Assembly (NCBI RefSeq): GCF_024330105.1
Contig: NZ_JANDHW010000012.1
Location: 1-64,000 of the forward strand
DNA length: 64,000 nt
Reading direction: 5' to 3'
Source: Coprobacter tertius
Lineage (GTDB): Bacteria > Bacteroidota > Bacteroidia > Bacteroidales > Coprobacteraceae
The notes under the pieces were generated by a model that did no database searches, was not told where the DNA came from, and was given only the letters and a program-made list of their open reading frames with translations. Positions 8,327 through 17,773 of this stretch are shown here, in pieces. Positions within the stretch are counted from its first letter, which is position 1. Each line of letters starts with the position of its first letter. The translations under genes were made by a program, and so were the position numbers.

Positions 8327-9094
8327 TTATTTTTCGTTCAGTAATAATACCGCAGGGCAGTGATCGGAGTGTTTTATATCGGGTAATATCGATGCATCTT
8401 TCAATAAAGGAGCCATTTCACGGTTTACCATACAATAGTCGATACGCCACCCTTTATTATTAGCTCTGGCATTGAAACGGAAACTCCACCAAGTATAATT
8501 CCCCGGTTCGGAGTGAAAATAACGGAAAGTGTCGATATAGCCACTATCGAGAAAACGAGTCATCCATTCCCGTTCTTCAGGCAAAAATCCGCTATTCGTA
8601 GCATTTCTTACGGGATCGTGAATATCGATAGCTTCATGACAAATGTTATAGTCTCCGCAAAGAACGAGTTTATGGCGACTTTTATTCAGATCGAGCACAT
8701 ATCGGTGGAAATCTTCAAGCCACTCCATTTTAAAAGCTTGCCTTTCTTCGCCAGATGTACCTGAGGGATGGTAAACGCTTATGACAGAAAGATCTCCGAA
8801 ATCGGCTCTGAGAAATCGGCCTTCATCATCGTAACGGGAAATTCCCATTCCGTATTCGACATGGTCGGGTTTTATACGCGTTATAATGGCTACTCCGCTG
8901 TAACCTTTCTTTTTCGCTGAAAAAAAATAACAGTGGTAGCCCAGAGATTCAAATTCTTCAGTCGGCACCTGATCGGGTTGAGCTTTGGTTTCTTGTAGGC
9001 AAAGTATATCGGGGCGTTCGGCCGACAACCAGTCGATAAGACCTTTATTTAAAGCACTTCTTATTCCGTTTACGTTATATGTGATAATTTTCAT
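8327..9094 (-). CDS. xth: Exodeoxyribonuclease III (AP endonuclease)
   Basis: A 255-residue endonuclease/exonuclease/phosphatase-fold DNA repair enzyme that cuts at abasic sites and degrades 3' ends. It starts MKIITYNVNGIRSAL and carries the metal-binding Glu35 in LCLQETKAQ. The motif GDYNICH and the C-terminal SDHCPAVL supply catalytic Asp, Asn and His. The frame is open for 41 more codons upstream (to 9217), but that extension is unlike the family and overlaps the divergent gpmA leader. The ATG at 9092-9094 is the right start. Confidence 0.94.
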   Translation of the reverse strand: MKIITYNVNGIRSALNKGLIDWLSAERPDILCLQETKAQPDQVPTEEFESLGYHCYFFSAKKKGYSGVAIITRIKPDHVEYGMGISRYDDEGRFLRADFGDLSVISVYHPSGTSGEERQAFKMEWLEDFHRYVLDLNKSRHKLVLCGDYNICHEAIDIHDPVRNATNSGFLPEEREWMTRFLDSGYIDTFRYFHSEPGNYTWWSFRFNARANNKGWRIDYCMVNREMAPLLKDASILPDIKHSDHCPAVLLLNEK

Positions 9095-9252
9095 TGTTTT
9101 TATTTTCCGGTAAATATAAGTACAACTGACGGTTATACAAAAAAATCGGCTTAAAATACATGCAAATAGATGTGTTATACTTAAAAATAGAAAAGGAGAA
9201 AACGAAGAGGCGGTCATGTTTGTTGTATATTAAAAATAAAAAACAAAATGTT

Positions 9253-9942
9253 ATGAGTACTTTGATATTGCTAAGGCATGGCGAAAGTATCTGGAATAAA
9301 GAAAATAGATTTACAGGTTGGGCCGATCCCGATCTGTCGGAAAAAGGAAAAGATGAAGCTTGTAGGGCCGGTCAATTATTGAAATCGTTTTCACTCGATT
9401 TCGATATTTGTTTTACTTCGGTATTGAAACGTGCAATAAAAACGCATTTATATGCTGCAGAAGAAATAAATCGTTTATGGGTTCCTGTTGTGCGGGATTG
9501 GAGACTTAATGAACGTCATTACGGAGCATTACAGGGATTAAATAAGGCGGAAACTACTGATAAATACGGAGCTGAGCAGGTAAAATTGTGGAGACGGAGT
9601 TTCGACGTAAAACCTCCCCAGGTAAGTAATGCCGATCCTCGCTACCCGGCTCATGATATCCGTTATAAAGAGGTGGATCTATCGTTACTTCCTCACGGGG
9701 AATCGCTTGAAGATACGGTTGCCCGTGTAATTCCTTGCTGGAACGAACTGATTCTACCTGAAATACAGAAGAAAAAACGAGTAATGATTGCCGCTCACGG
9801 GAATAGTTTGCGAGCACTTGTAATGTATTTGCAGCAAATGACACCCGCGGAAATCGTATACGAAGAAATACCTACCGGTCGTCCTCTTATCTATGAACTC
9901 GGTACTGATTTAAGACCGGAAAGACGATATTACCTGGGATAA
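9253..9942 (+). CDS. gpmA: 2,3-bisphosphoglycerate-dependent phosphoglycerate mutase
   Basis: A 229-residue glycolytic enzyme interconverting 3- and 2-phosphoglycerate. The phosphohistidine motif RHG is at 8-10 (LLRHGESIWN). DWRLNERHYGALQGLNK and the second catalytic His in AAHGNSLRAL are both present. It ends soon after RYYLG, so it lacks the 15-20 residue tail of the E. coli enzyme. The frame is open further upstream, but the family N-terminus MSTLILLRHGE fixes the ATG at 9253. A two-codon start-stop (atg tta tga) just before it at 9248 is a curiosity. Confidence 0.94.
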   Translation: MSTLILLRHGESIWNKENRFTGWADPDLSEKGKDEACRAGQLLKSFSLDFDICFTSVLKRAIKTHLYAAEEINRLWVPVVRDWRLNERHYGALQGLNKAETTDKYGAEQVKLWRRSFDVKPPQVSNADPRYPAHDIRYKEVDLSLLPHGESLEDTVARVIPCWNELILPEIQKKKRVMIAAHGNSLRALVMYLQQMTPAEIVYEEIPTGRPLIYELGTDLRPERRYYLG

Positions 9943-9980
9943 ATTTTTATAACTTTGCCGTAAATAACGGTTAATATGTT

Positions 9981-10457
9981 ATGAAAATAAATAAGACGAA
10001 TGCCGCCCGGTTACTTGATAAGGCAAAAATAAAATACGAACTGGAATCTTATGTAGTTGATGAAAATAATCTAGCTGCAACCCATGTGGCCGAACAGTTG
10101 GGAGAAAATATCGATCAGGTTTTTAAAACTCTTGTGTTGAGAGGTGATCGTAACGGCATTTTCGTGTGTGTGATTCCCGGAGATAAAGAAGTCGATCTGA
10201 AAGCTGCAGCAAAAATTTCGGGTAATAAGAGTGCCGAGATGCTTGCTGTGAAAGAACTTCTTCCTGTAACCGGTTATATCAGAGGAGGATGTTCTCCGAT
10301 AGGGATGAAGAAGCATTTTCCAACCTATATACACCATACGGCAAGTGATTTCGAATATATTTATATAAGTGCCGGTTTACGGGGATTACAGTTGAAATTA
10401 TCTCCTTCTGACCTGATTGCTTATTCGGGAGCCGAGATTGGTGAAATCGCAGAATAG
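9981..10457 (+). CDS. ybaK: Cys-tRNA(Pro) deacylase, YbaK family
   Basis: A 158-residue cytoplasmic trans-editing enzyme that removes cysteine mischarged onto tRNA(Pro). The YbaK/EbsC fold is visible: TNAARLLDKAKIKYEL at the start, the conserved Lys in VFKTLVLRGD, and the GGCSPIGMKK loop around residues 95-105. A TAacTTTG box at 9950-9957 could be its -7 element, so it may have its own promoter although it follows gpmA by only 38 bases. Length is standard. Confidence 0.93.
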   Translation: MKINKTNAARLLDKAKIKYELESYVVDENNLAATHVAEQLGENIDQVFKTLVLRGDRNGIFVCVIPGDKEVDLKAAAKISGNKSAEMLAVKELLPVTGYIRGGCSPIGMKKHFPTYIHHTASDFEYIYISAGLRGLQLKLSPSDLIAYSGAEIGEIAE

Positions 10458-10487
10458 GGTACTCTTATATTTTCTTGCTCGACGTAT

Positions 10488-11132
10488 TTATTTTTTTATT
10501 GTTTTGTTAAATTCTTTGCAGAATTCACGTATACCGCATTCGAGACATTTAGGTTTACGAGCAACACATATATAGCGTCCGTGCAAAATAAGCCAGTGGT
10601 GCGCTATGGGAAGTAAATGCCCAGGTATGTATTTAACGAGGGTACGTTCGGTTTCGAGCGGAGTTTTCGAGTTATCGGTAAGCCCGATACGGTTCGAAAC
10701 TCTGAATACATGAGTATCTACAGCCATGGCTTCTTTGTTGAATACGACCGATGCGATCACATTTGCCGTTTTACGTCCTACACCGGGTAATTTCTGTAAT
10801 TCGTCCACATCAGAGGGAATAACACCGTTAAAATCGGTAAGTAAAGTACGTGCCATTCCCATGAGATGTTTCGATTTATTATTGGGATATGAAACACTTT
10901 TAATGTATTCATAAACGGTTTCTGGGGTTGCGGCGGCTAATGCTTCCGGGGTAGGAAACGCTTCGAAGAGCGGGGGAGTGATCATATTTACCCTTTTATC
11001 GGTACATTGGGCCGAAAGGATGACTGCGATGAGTAATTGAAATGGATCTTTGTAGTGTAGTTCGGTTTCGGCTACGGGTACGTTCGTCGAAAACCATTCG
11101 ATAACTTTGTGGTAACGTTCCTGTATTTTCAT
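10488..11132 (-). CDS. nth: Endonuclease III
   Basis: A 214-residue DNA glycosylase/AP lyase that removes oxidised pyrimidines. The helix-hairpin-helix is LPGVGRKTANVIASV with the catalytic Lys. The catalytic Asp lies in VDTHVFRVSNR. The C-terminal 4Fe-4S motif is complete (C-x6-C-x2-C-x5-C in CVARKPKCLECGIREFC). It lies 103 bp downstream of pheS on the same strand, but a terminator hairpin at 11146-11191 separates them. Confidence 0.95.
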   Translation of the reverse strand: MKIQERYHKVIEWFSTNVPVAETELHYKDPFQLLIAVILSAQCTDKRVNMITPPLFEAFPTPEALAAATPETVYEYIKSVSYPNNKSKHLMGMARTLLTDFNGVIPSDVDELQKLPGVGRKTANVIASVVFNKEAMAVDTHVFRVSNRIGLTDNSKTPLETERTLVKYIPGHLLPIAHHWLILHGRYICVARKPKCLECGIREFCKEFNKTIKK

Positions 11133-11145
11133 CCTCGTAAATATT

Positions 11146-11191
11146 AAAAAGACGCAGAAAAATCCTTAGTGTGGTTGGCTCATTCCTGCGT
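11146..11191 (-). terminator. Terminator after pheS
   Basis: On the minus strand the arms acgcag and ctgcgt (11186-11191 and 11152-11157) flank a partly paired loop, followed by TTTTT (11150-11146). It lies between pheS and nth. Confidence 0.6.
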
Positions 11192-11235
11192 TTTTCGGTA
11201 AGTTTTATATTCTTCTTGTTTCGGATATTATTTTC

Positions 11236-12255
11236 TTAATGTGCCGATTGGAATTCTTCGAGAAACCGCTGATCGTTTTCAGAGAACATACGTAAGTCTT
11301 TTACCTGATATTTTAAGTTCGTAATACGTTCGATACCCATCCCTAAGGCATAACCGGTATATTTTTTGCTGTCGATACCGCAAGCTTCGAGAACATTCGG
11401 ATCTACCATACCGCAACCGAGAATTTCTACCCACCCGGTATGTTTACAGAACGCACAGCCTTTTCCTCCGCAAAGATTACAAGAGATATCCATTTCCGCC
11501 GATGGTTCGGTAAATGGGAAATATGAAGGACGTAACCGTATTTTCGTGTCTGGACCGAACATTTCTTTCGCAAAGAATAACAGGGCTTGTTTCAGGTCGG
11601 CAAAAGATACGTTTTTATCTACATATAATGCTTCAACCTGATGGAAAAAGCAATGGGCACGATAAGAGATTGCTTCATTTCTATATACCCGTCCCGGACA
11701 GATGATACGAATGGGAGGTTCGGCATGTTCCATTACACGAGTTTGTACCGATGAGGTATGTGTACGTAATAAAACATCGGGGCTGCGTTGTATAAAAAAC
11801 GTGTCTTGCATATCGCGGGCGGGGTGATCGTCTGCGAAATTCAGAGAAGAGAATACATGCCAGTCGTCTTCGACTTCAGGACCTTCGGCAATAGAAAATC
11901 CCAAGCGCCCGAAAATTTCGATAATCTCGTTTTTTACCAAAGAAATCGGGTGACGTGTACCTAATTTTATCGGATACGCCGTACGGGTAAGATCGATCGT
12001 GTTGTTTTCGGTAATATTGTTATCGAGGCTGTCCTTTAATTCGTTTATTTTAGTTAAAGCTTTTTCTTTCAGTTCGTTCAGCATTTTACCGACTTCTTTT
12101 TTGTTTTCAGCAGCAACATTGCGGAAATCGTTGAAAAGTTGGGAAATCTCACCTTTCTTGCTTAAGTATTTTATACGAAGGGCCTCGAGTTCGTCGGCCT
12201 TGGATGCTTTGAGCGCTTCGATCTCAGCCTTCAGATCGTTGATCTTGTTAATCAT
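11236..12255 (-). CDS. pheS: Phenylalanyl-tRNA synthetase alpha subunit
   Basis: A 339-residue class II synthetase subunit charging tRNA(Phe) together with PheT, which is not in this window. The N-terminal 90 residues form the Lys/Glu-rich coiled coil that binds tRNA. The catalytic core has HPISLVKNEI, FSIAEGPEVEDDWHVF, LLRTHTSS, VYRNEA and the C-terminal GMGIERI motif 3. A Cys cluster (CNLCGGKGCAFC) lies in the expected place. A TAaaTTTG box on the minus strand at 12284-12291 may be its promoter. Confidence 0.96.
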   Translation of the reverse strand: MINKINDLKAEIEALKASKADELEALRIKYLSKKGEISQLFNDFRNVAAENKKEVGKMLNELKEKALTKINELKDSLDNNITENNTIDLTRTAYPIKLGTRHPISLVKNEIIEIFGRLGFSIAEGPEVEDDWHVFSSLNFADDHPARDMQDTFFIQRSPDVLLRTHTSSVQTRVMEHAEPPIRIICPGRVYRNEAISYRAHCFFHQVEALYVDKNVSFADLKQALLFFAKEMFGPDTKIRLRPSYFPFTEPSAEMDISCNLCGGKGCAFCKHTGWVEILGCGMVDPNVLEACGIDSKKYTGYALGMGIERITNLKYQVKDLRMFSENDQRFLEEFQSAH

Positions 12256-12332
12256 AACAAATGTATTTTCTGATTTTCAACTGCAAATTTAATAATAATA
12301 ACCGGCTTTTCGGATAGGATTCGTTGTAAATA

Positions 12333-12364
12333 TTTTATACTGCCGAAAAAAAAACGTACGTTTG
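12333..12364 (+). promoter_or_regulatory. Candidate promoter of tilS
   Basis: TAcgTTTG at 12357-12364 fits the -7 element. The region 20 bases upstream (TTTT at 12333-12336) is only an approximate -33 element. Initiation would be near 12370, about 20 bases before the tilS ATG. Confidence 0.5.
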
Positions 12365-12390
12365 CAAATACCTAGTAACTGACTTCAGGA

Positions 12391-13737
12391 ATGAAAGATA
12401 ACGAGACGTTAAAAAAAGTACGATCGTTTATTGATACGAATTTCGATTTTGATTTTTCTTTACCCGTAATTGTCGGGTTAAGTGGAGGGGCCGATTCGGT
12501 TGCTCTTCTCGATATTTTGTGCCGTTTGGGTTATAAATGTATTGCTGTACATTGTAATTTCGGATTGAGGGGTGAAGAGTCGGTTCGGGATCGTAATTTT
12601 GCTTCAGAAATAGCTCTTCGTTTGAATATCCCGTTTCATGAAACGGTTTTCGAAACATTAGCGTATGCCAAATATCATAAAGTGTCGATAGAGATGGCTT
12701 GTCGTGAATTGCGCTACGACTGGTTCGAAAGAATAAGAAAAGAAACGGGTGCGTCTTATATTGCTGTTGCACATCATCGCGACGATTCGGTTGAGACTGT
12801 TTTGTTGAATTTAATAAGGGGCACCGGTATAGCCGGACTTACGGGTATAAATGCTAAAAATGGTTTTGTGGTCAGGCCTTTATTGTGTTTATCTCGTTTG
12901 GAAATAGACGCTTATCTCAGGGAAAGGCATTTATCTTATGTTACCGACAGTACCAATAAAGAAGATATTTATACTCGTAATAAGATACGTTTGCAAGTAT
13001 TGCCTTTATTAAAATCTATCAACCCTGCGATATATGATACGATCGGTCGAACGGCATCGAACATGCGCGAAACGGAAATTATTTACCGAGATGCTATCGA
13101 ACGACAAAAAAAAGAGGTTGTTGAAATTGCCGGTGAAAAAGTATGCGTTTCAATCGAAAATCTTAATCGTCAACCTTCACCCCGTACATTATTGTATGAG
13201 ATATTATCTTCTTATGGATTTTTACCTTCGCAATTAGATGATATTATAAGATCGCTGGGGCGAATTTCCGGTAAAGAGTTTTATTCACCTTCTTATCGTT
13301 TGTTAAAAGATAGGGAGTATTTAATTATCACATCTTTAGGGGGTAGAGAAAATGAATTTCTTCCGATACAGGTCGATCGGGAAACGACATGTCTTACATT
13401 TCCTTTGAAATTGACGTTTAATTATATTTCGGATCGAGAAAACTTTGTGATTCCTACAAATAAGATGTCGGCTTGTTTCGATGTAGAAAAACTCGTTTTC
13501 CCTCTGGAAATAAGACATTGGAAGAAAGGCGATCGTTTTACACCGTTTGGAATGAAGGGTAGCAAGAAGTTAAGCGATTATTTTAATGACCGAAAATACA
13601 GTCGGGTAGAAAAAGAAAATGCGTGGTTACTTTGTTCAGGAAACGATATAATTTGGTTAATAGGAGAACGAATGTCCGAAAAATATAAGATCGATTGTGA
13701 AACAACGTTGATTTTGAATATCAATTATGAAATATAG
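12391..13737 (+). CDS. tilS: tRNA(Ile)-lysidine synthase
   Basis: A 448-residue enzyme that attaches lysine to C34 of tRNA(Ile), changing its decoding from AUG to AUA. The PP-loop ATP motif SGGADS is at 31-36. HCNFGLRGEES and AVAHHRDDSVET are typical of the family. The C-terminal TilS domain (PLEIRHWKKGDRF, MKGSKKLSDYF) is complete, giving the full three-domain form. It is oriented away from pheS, with its own candidate promoter. Confidence 0.96.
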   Translation: MKDNETLKKVRSFIDTNFDFDFSLPVIVGLSGGADSVALLDILCRLGYKCIAVHCNFGLRGEESVRDRNFASEIALRLNIPFHETVFETLAYAKYHKVSIEMACRELRYDWFERIRKETGASYIAVAHHRDDSVETVLLNLIRGTGIAGLTGINAKNGFVVRPLLCLSRLEIDAYLRERHLSYVTDSTNKEDIYTRNKIRLQVLPLLKSINPAIYDTIGRTASNMRETEIIYRDAIERQKKEVVEIAGEKVCVSIENLNRQPSPRTLLYEILSSYGFLPSQLDDIIRSLGRISGKEFYSPSYRLLKDREYLIITSLGGRENEFLPIQVDRETTCLTFPLKLTFNYISDRENFVIPTNKMSACFDVEKLVFPLEIRHWKKGDRFTPFGMKGSKKLSDYFNDRKYSRVEKENAWLLCSGNDIIWLIGERMSEKYKIDCETTLILNINYEI

Positions 13738-13765
13738 TTAATTATTCAACTTATTGTTAAGATTA

Positions 13766-13799
13766 TTTGTTGTTGAATAGAAAAAAGAATCTACATTTG
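13766..13799 (+). promoter_or_regulatory. Candidate promoter upstream of rho
   Basis: TTTG at 13766-13769, a 22-base spacer, then TAcaTTTG at 13792-13799. A second -7-like box, TAtaTTTG, lies at 13884-13891 nearer the gene. Either could serve rho. The first would leave an untranslated leader of about 165 bases, which could host autoregulation. Confidence 0.55.
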
Positions 13800-13973
13800 T
13801 AAAGAAATGAAGGCTTCTTATGTGAGCCGTGTCTTGCACACAATTTCCTAACAAATAAAAAATCCTGTTCGATCTGAAAACATTATATTTGCCTCTTTAT
13901 CTGAGAAGGTGGCAACGGGAAAGATGAGTTAAATTATTAAGAAATACTTTATCACTAGCAATAGCAAATTTTC

Positions 13974-15998
13974 ATGTATAACATTCTGGAATTAAAAGAC
14001 AAACTCTTGACGGAGTTGAAAGTCATCGCTAAAGAAATGGATATTAAAAAGGTTGATACCTTAAAAAAAGATGATCTGATATATAAAATACTCGATCAGC
14101 AGGCTATCAATCTTGCAGCCATCAAGGTTTCGGGAAAAAATGACGAAACAAATACCAAACAGCGGAAAACAGTGAAAAACAATCCGAAAGCTAAAGAAGC
14201 TCAATCAGCTGAAAAAGCATCCGAACAAAACGTTGTTAAAAAGGGTCCCCGAAAAGTACAAAAACAAACGATTACAGTAAAAGAAACACCTGAGGCGATA
14301 AATGCCGCCGTATTTCAGGCCGATAGTAATATCGAAACCGGAAAATCAGATGTAGCTGTAGAAGAGGTGGCTCCGCAGAAACCGTTAAAGAAAACAAAGT
14401 TTACACACCCTGCATTGAAAGAGCAGATCGAAATACCGGTTACGGGAGAGTTGCCGTTGGAAATTCCTGTGGAAGGGGTGGATGAAAAGACTGTAGCTGA
14501 CGTTGTTGAAGAGATAAAAGATAATGAATCTTCGGCTTCGATACATCGCACTAAAAAGACAGTCATTAAAAAAGCATCCCCTGAACAGAAGATTGACCAA
14601 TCGGAAAATAAAAGTACCGATTCCGATGTAAATGAAACTTCTGTCAAGGAAAAATCGCAAACTGAGGTAAATAATGTACAGCTTCCTCCCACTTCTAATC
14701 TTCAAACATTTTTCCCTCGTAGTGAGAGACAGCGTTTCGTACCTCGTGACCGTCAAAAATTTACTAATACAAATAATACCGCAGCTTCTGCGGAAACTTA
14801 TCAACCCTCTGTTGTATCGCAGCCTGCACCTCAACCCCAACCGCAGCCCGAACCTAAAGTAATAGAAAAACCATATGAGTTTGAAGGGATACTTATCGGT
14901 AGCGGAGTATTGGAAATGATGCCCGACGGATACGGTTTCTTGCGTTCTTCCGATTATAATTATCTTACATCTCCAGATGACATATATGTTTCGCAATCCC
15001 AGATAAAATTATTCGGACTAAAGACCGGCGATGTTGTAGAAGGGCCTATACGTCCTCCTAAAGAAGGCGAAAAATATTTTCCGCTCGTAAAAGTGGAACG
15101 TATAAACGGGCGTACTCCAGAATATGTGCGTGACCGGGTGCCGTTTGATCATTTAACTCCGCTTTTCCCTGAAGAAAAATTTGACCTTACATCGGGAAGA
15201 TACGGTAATATTTCTACCCGGGTGGTAGATATGTTTTCACCGATAGGAAAGGGGCAACGCGGTTTAATAGTGGCACAGCCTAAAACCGGTAAGACCATGT
15301 TGTTAAAAGATATAGCGAATGCCATATCCGAGAATCACCCGGAGGTGTTTATGATCATTCTTTTAATTGACGAACGCCCTGAAGAGGTGACCGATATGGC
15401 TCGCAGTGTTCGTGCTGAAGTAATTTCTTCGACATTCGATGAGCCTGCCGAACGTCATGTAAAAGTTGCCAGCATTGTGCTTGAAAAAGCAAAACGTATG
15501 GTCGAATGCGGTCATGATGTCGTTATTCTGCTCGATTCAATTACTCGTTTGGCTCGTGCTTACAATACGGTTTCTCCGGCTTCCGGTAAAGTTTTATCAG
15601 GAGGGGTAGATGCGAATGCCTTACATAAACCAAAACGCTTTTTCGGAGCTGCTCGTAATATCGAAAACGGTGGTAGTCTGACGATTATTGCGACTGCATT
15701 GACTGAAACCGGTTCAAAGATGGATGATGTTATTTTTGAAGAGTTTAAAGGAACCGGTAATATGGAATTGCAGCTCGATCGTAAATTATCTAACAAGCGG
15801 ATTTTCCCGGCAGTGGATATTACAGCATCGAGTACACGCCGCGACGACTTATTACTTGATAAAGACACTTTGAATCGTATGTGGATTTTGCGTAAATATC
15901 TTTCGGATATGAATTCGATTGAAGCCATGGAATTTATTAAAGACCGAATGGAAAAAACCTCGTCGAATGAAGAATTATTACTGTCGATGAACGATTAA
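13974..15998 (+). CDS. rho: Transcription termination factor Rho with a large insertion
   Basis: A 674-residue hexameric RNA helicase ending transcription; E. coli Rho is about 420. The Rho_N helices (1-45) are followed by about 240 residues rich in Lys, Glu, Ser, Thr and later Pro/Gln. Then come the cold-shock-like RNA-binding domain ([15 protein letters not shown], about 315-390) and the ATPase core. The P-loop AQPKTGKTM carries Lys440, Walker B is [10 protein letters not shown], and the C-terminus [12 protein letters not shown] is well conserved. Bacteroidetes Rho proteins are known for a disordered insertion here, which in Bacteroides has been linked to condensate formation. A strong terminator follows. 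Confidence 0.97.
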   Translation: MYNILELKDKLLTELKVIAKEMDIKKVDTLKKDDLIYKILDQQAINLAAIKVSGKNDETNTKQRKTVKNNPKAKEAQSAEKASEQNVVKKGPRKVQKQTITVKETPEAINAAVFQADSNIETGKSDVAVEEVAPQKPLKKTKFTHPALKEQIEIPVTGELPLEIPVEGVDEKTVADVVEEIKDNESSASIHRTKKTVIKKASPEQKIDQSENKSTDSDVNETSVKEKSQTEVNNVQLPPTSNLQTFFPRSERQRFVPRDRQKFTNTNNTAASAETYQPSVVSQPAPQPQPQPEPKVIEKPYEFEGILIGSGVLEMMPDGYGFLRSSDYNYLTSPDDIYVSQSQIKLFGLKTGDVVEGPIRPPKEGEKYFPLVKVERINGRTPEYVRDRVPFDHLTPLFPEEKFDLTSGRYGNISTRVVDMFSPIGKGQRGLIVAQPKTGKTMLLKDIANAISENHPEVFMIILLIDERPEEVTDMARSVRAEVISSTFDEPAERHVKVASIVLEKAKRMVECGHDVVILLDSITRLARAYNTVSPASGKVLSGGVDANALHKPKRFFGAARNIENGGSLTIIATALTETGSKMDDVIFEEFKGTGNMELQLDRKLSNKRIFPAVDITASSTRRDDLLLDKDTLNRMWILRKYLSDMNSIEAMEFIKDRMEKTSSNEELLLSMND

Positions 15999-16013
15999 TA
16001 CAATATATTTTAT

Positions 16014-16066
16014 AAAAAGCACAGCGGAGAAAAGATCTAAATCTTTTCTCCGCTGTGCTTTTTTTG
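16014..16066 (+). terminator. Strong terminator after rho
   Basis: A nearly perfect hairpin with arms of over 20 bases (starting agcacagcggagaaaagat), a 4-base loop, and a long T run. It insulates the fucosidase gene from rho. Confidence 0.92.
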
Positions 16067-16155
16067 TTTAAAATTAACGAAAGAGAATAGGCTGTATTAA
16101 TAATAGCTTTTATTTTTACAAAAAAATATCGTTTTTAATTATTAATTATTTTACC

Positions 16156-17613
16156 ATGAAAAGTTTATTTTCCTGTTTATTTATTTTATTATCTTTTATT
16201 TGTATCGACACGTTTACTCTTTTTGCACAACCGGCTCCCGAACCCTGCGGGCCGCTCCCAAACGAAAGACAAATAAAATGGTATAATGATGAAATTATTG
16301 CTTTTTTTCATTTTGGGATTAATACGTTCGAGAATAATGTGAATGAAGGAGACGGTAGGGCCGGTACTTTTATTTTTAATCCTACGGCACTCGATTGCAG
16401 GCAATGGACGGGTACATTGAAATCGGCCGGAATACCCGCCGGTATTCTGGTTGCTAAGCATGCCGATGGTTTTTGCAACTGGCCGAGCGCCTATACCGAT
16501 TACTGTGTGAAAAATTCACCTTGGCGGAATGGAAAAGGTAACTTGGTTAAGGAATATGCCGAAGCATGCCGTGCAGATAGTATAGGGATGGGCTTGTATT
16601 TAGGGCCTCATGATCGTCACGAGCATTTATCTCCATTATATACAAAACAACGTTACGAAGATTATTATGCAAATCAGTTGACAGAACTCTTAACAGATTA
16701 CGGTCCCGTGTATGAAATATGGTGGGATGGTGCAGGTGCTGATGAACTTACGATTTCCATGTATACGCGTTGGTACAATATCGTACGTCGTTTACAACCT
16801 GAATGTGTTATATTCGGTACGAGAAATTCATACTGTTTTGCCGATGTAAGATGGGTTGGAAATGAGTCTGGAATAGCCGGGAATCCCTGTTGGTCGACAA
16901 TAAATCCCGAAAGTATCCGGGATGAGAATGATAATCGTATAACACTGAACCATGGAGAGGTAAATGGAAGTGCTTATATTCCTGCCGAATCGGATGTATC
17001 GATACGACCGAGCTGGTTCTATCACTCCTATGAAGATAAAGATGTAAAAACGGTTAAACAGTTGTGGGATATATATTGTAATTCGGTAGGGCATAATAGC
17101 GTTATGTTGTTGAATTTTGCTCCAGATCGGCGCGGACTTGTTCCTGCGCAGGATTCTATAAATGCTGCCGGTCTCAGGAAAATGATTGACGACACTTTCG
17201 GAAATAATTTGCTTACTGGTGCTTCGGTGAAATCATTGCATCAAAGAGGGAAGCAATATGCACCTAAAAATTTGATCGATAATTTGTCGAAAACTTATTA
17301 TGCCTCTAAGGATTCAAATATGACCGATTCGATAGTTTTCGATTTAAAATCTCCTGTGACATTCGATTGCCTGATGTTGCAGGAAGTAATACAACTCGGA
17401 CATCGTACGACACGCTGGTCGGTAGATTATTCGGTTGATGGGAAAAAATGGGAAAAAATACCGGAGACAGAAAATTTGCAGTCTATCGGTCATAAGTGGA
17501 TTGTTCGTTTTGATCCTTTAAAAGCAAAGAAAGTAAGATTATGCATTTTAGACGGTAAAGCTTGCCCGGCTTTACATACCTTCGGAATTTATAAACAAGC
17601 CATATTACCATAA
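16156..17613 (+). CDS. Alpha-L-fucosidase, GH29, exported
   Basis: A 485-residue exported glycosidase releasing alpha-linked L-fucose, probably from host mucin or other glycans. A signal peptide (about residues 1-25, ending LFAQ) is followed by the GH29 barrel: FHFGINTFENN, the VAKHADGFCNWPS active-site region, and the nucleophile Asp191 in YEIWWDGAGADE. The last 130 residues are a discoidin-like (F5/8 type C) sugar-binding domain containing TTRWSVDYSVDGKKW. No SusCD genes lie nearby, so it is an orphan rather than part of a visible polysaccharide locus. Confidence 0.93.
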   Translation: MKSLFSCLFILLSFICIDTFTLFAQPAPEPCGPLPNERQIKWYNDEIIAFFHFGINTFENNVNEGDGRAGTFIFNPTALDCRQWTGTLKSAGIPAGILVAKHADGFCNWPSAYTDYCVKNSPWRNGKGNLVKEYAEACRADSIGMGLYLGPHDRHEHLSPLYTKQRYEDYYANQLTELLTDYGPVYEIWWDGAGADELTISMYTRWYNIVRRLQPECVIFGTRNSYCFADVRWVGNESGIAGNPCWSTINPESIRDENDNRITLNHGEVNGSAYIPAESDVSIRPSWFYHSYEDKDVKTVKQLWDIYCNSVGHNSVMLLNFAPDRRGLVPAQDSINAAGLRKMIDDTFGNNLLTGASVKSLHQRGKQYAPKNLIDNLSKTYYASKDSNMTDSIVFDLKSPVTFDCLMLQEVIQLGHRTTRWSVDYSVDGKKWEKIPETENLQSIGHKWIVRFDPLKAKKVRLCILDGKACPALHTFGIYKQAILP

Positions 17614-17710
17614 TTAACTATTGCTTGAATATAAGATAATTATATATTGTTTTGACTTTTTCCCGGATATCTGGAAAATTATCGTATGAAAAACTTTCTA
17701 TCACATACTG

Positions 17711-17739
17711 TTTGCCGGCAGAAATGTTTTGTATATTTG
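17711..17739 (+). promoter_or_regulatory. Candidate promoter of the AspT/YidE-type transporter
   Basis: TTTG at 17711-17714, a 17-base spacer (short), then TAtaTTTG at 17732-17739. Initiation near 17745 would lie inside the upstream part of the open frame. That supports the ATG at 17774 as the true start. Confidence 0.5.
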
Positions 17740-17773
17740 TGGCCTGAAACGAAAATATGAAACTCATACCTGT

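Noticed and set aside
9095-9217. N-terminal extension of exonuclease III
   Set aside because: The 41 residues are unlike any family member and would overlap the divergent gpmA leader. The family start MKIITYN matches the inner ATG.
14385-14996. A 203-codon minus-strand frame opposite rho
   Set aside because: A shadow of the low-complexity rho insertion. It is rich in Phe/Ile/Arg, as expected from the antisense of Lys/Glu/Asn codons.
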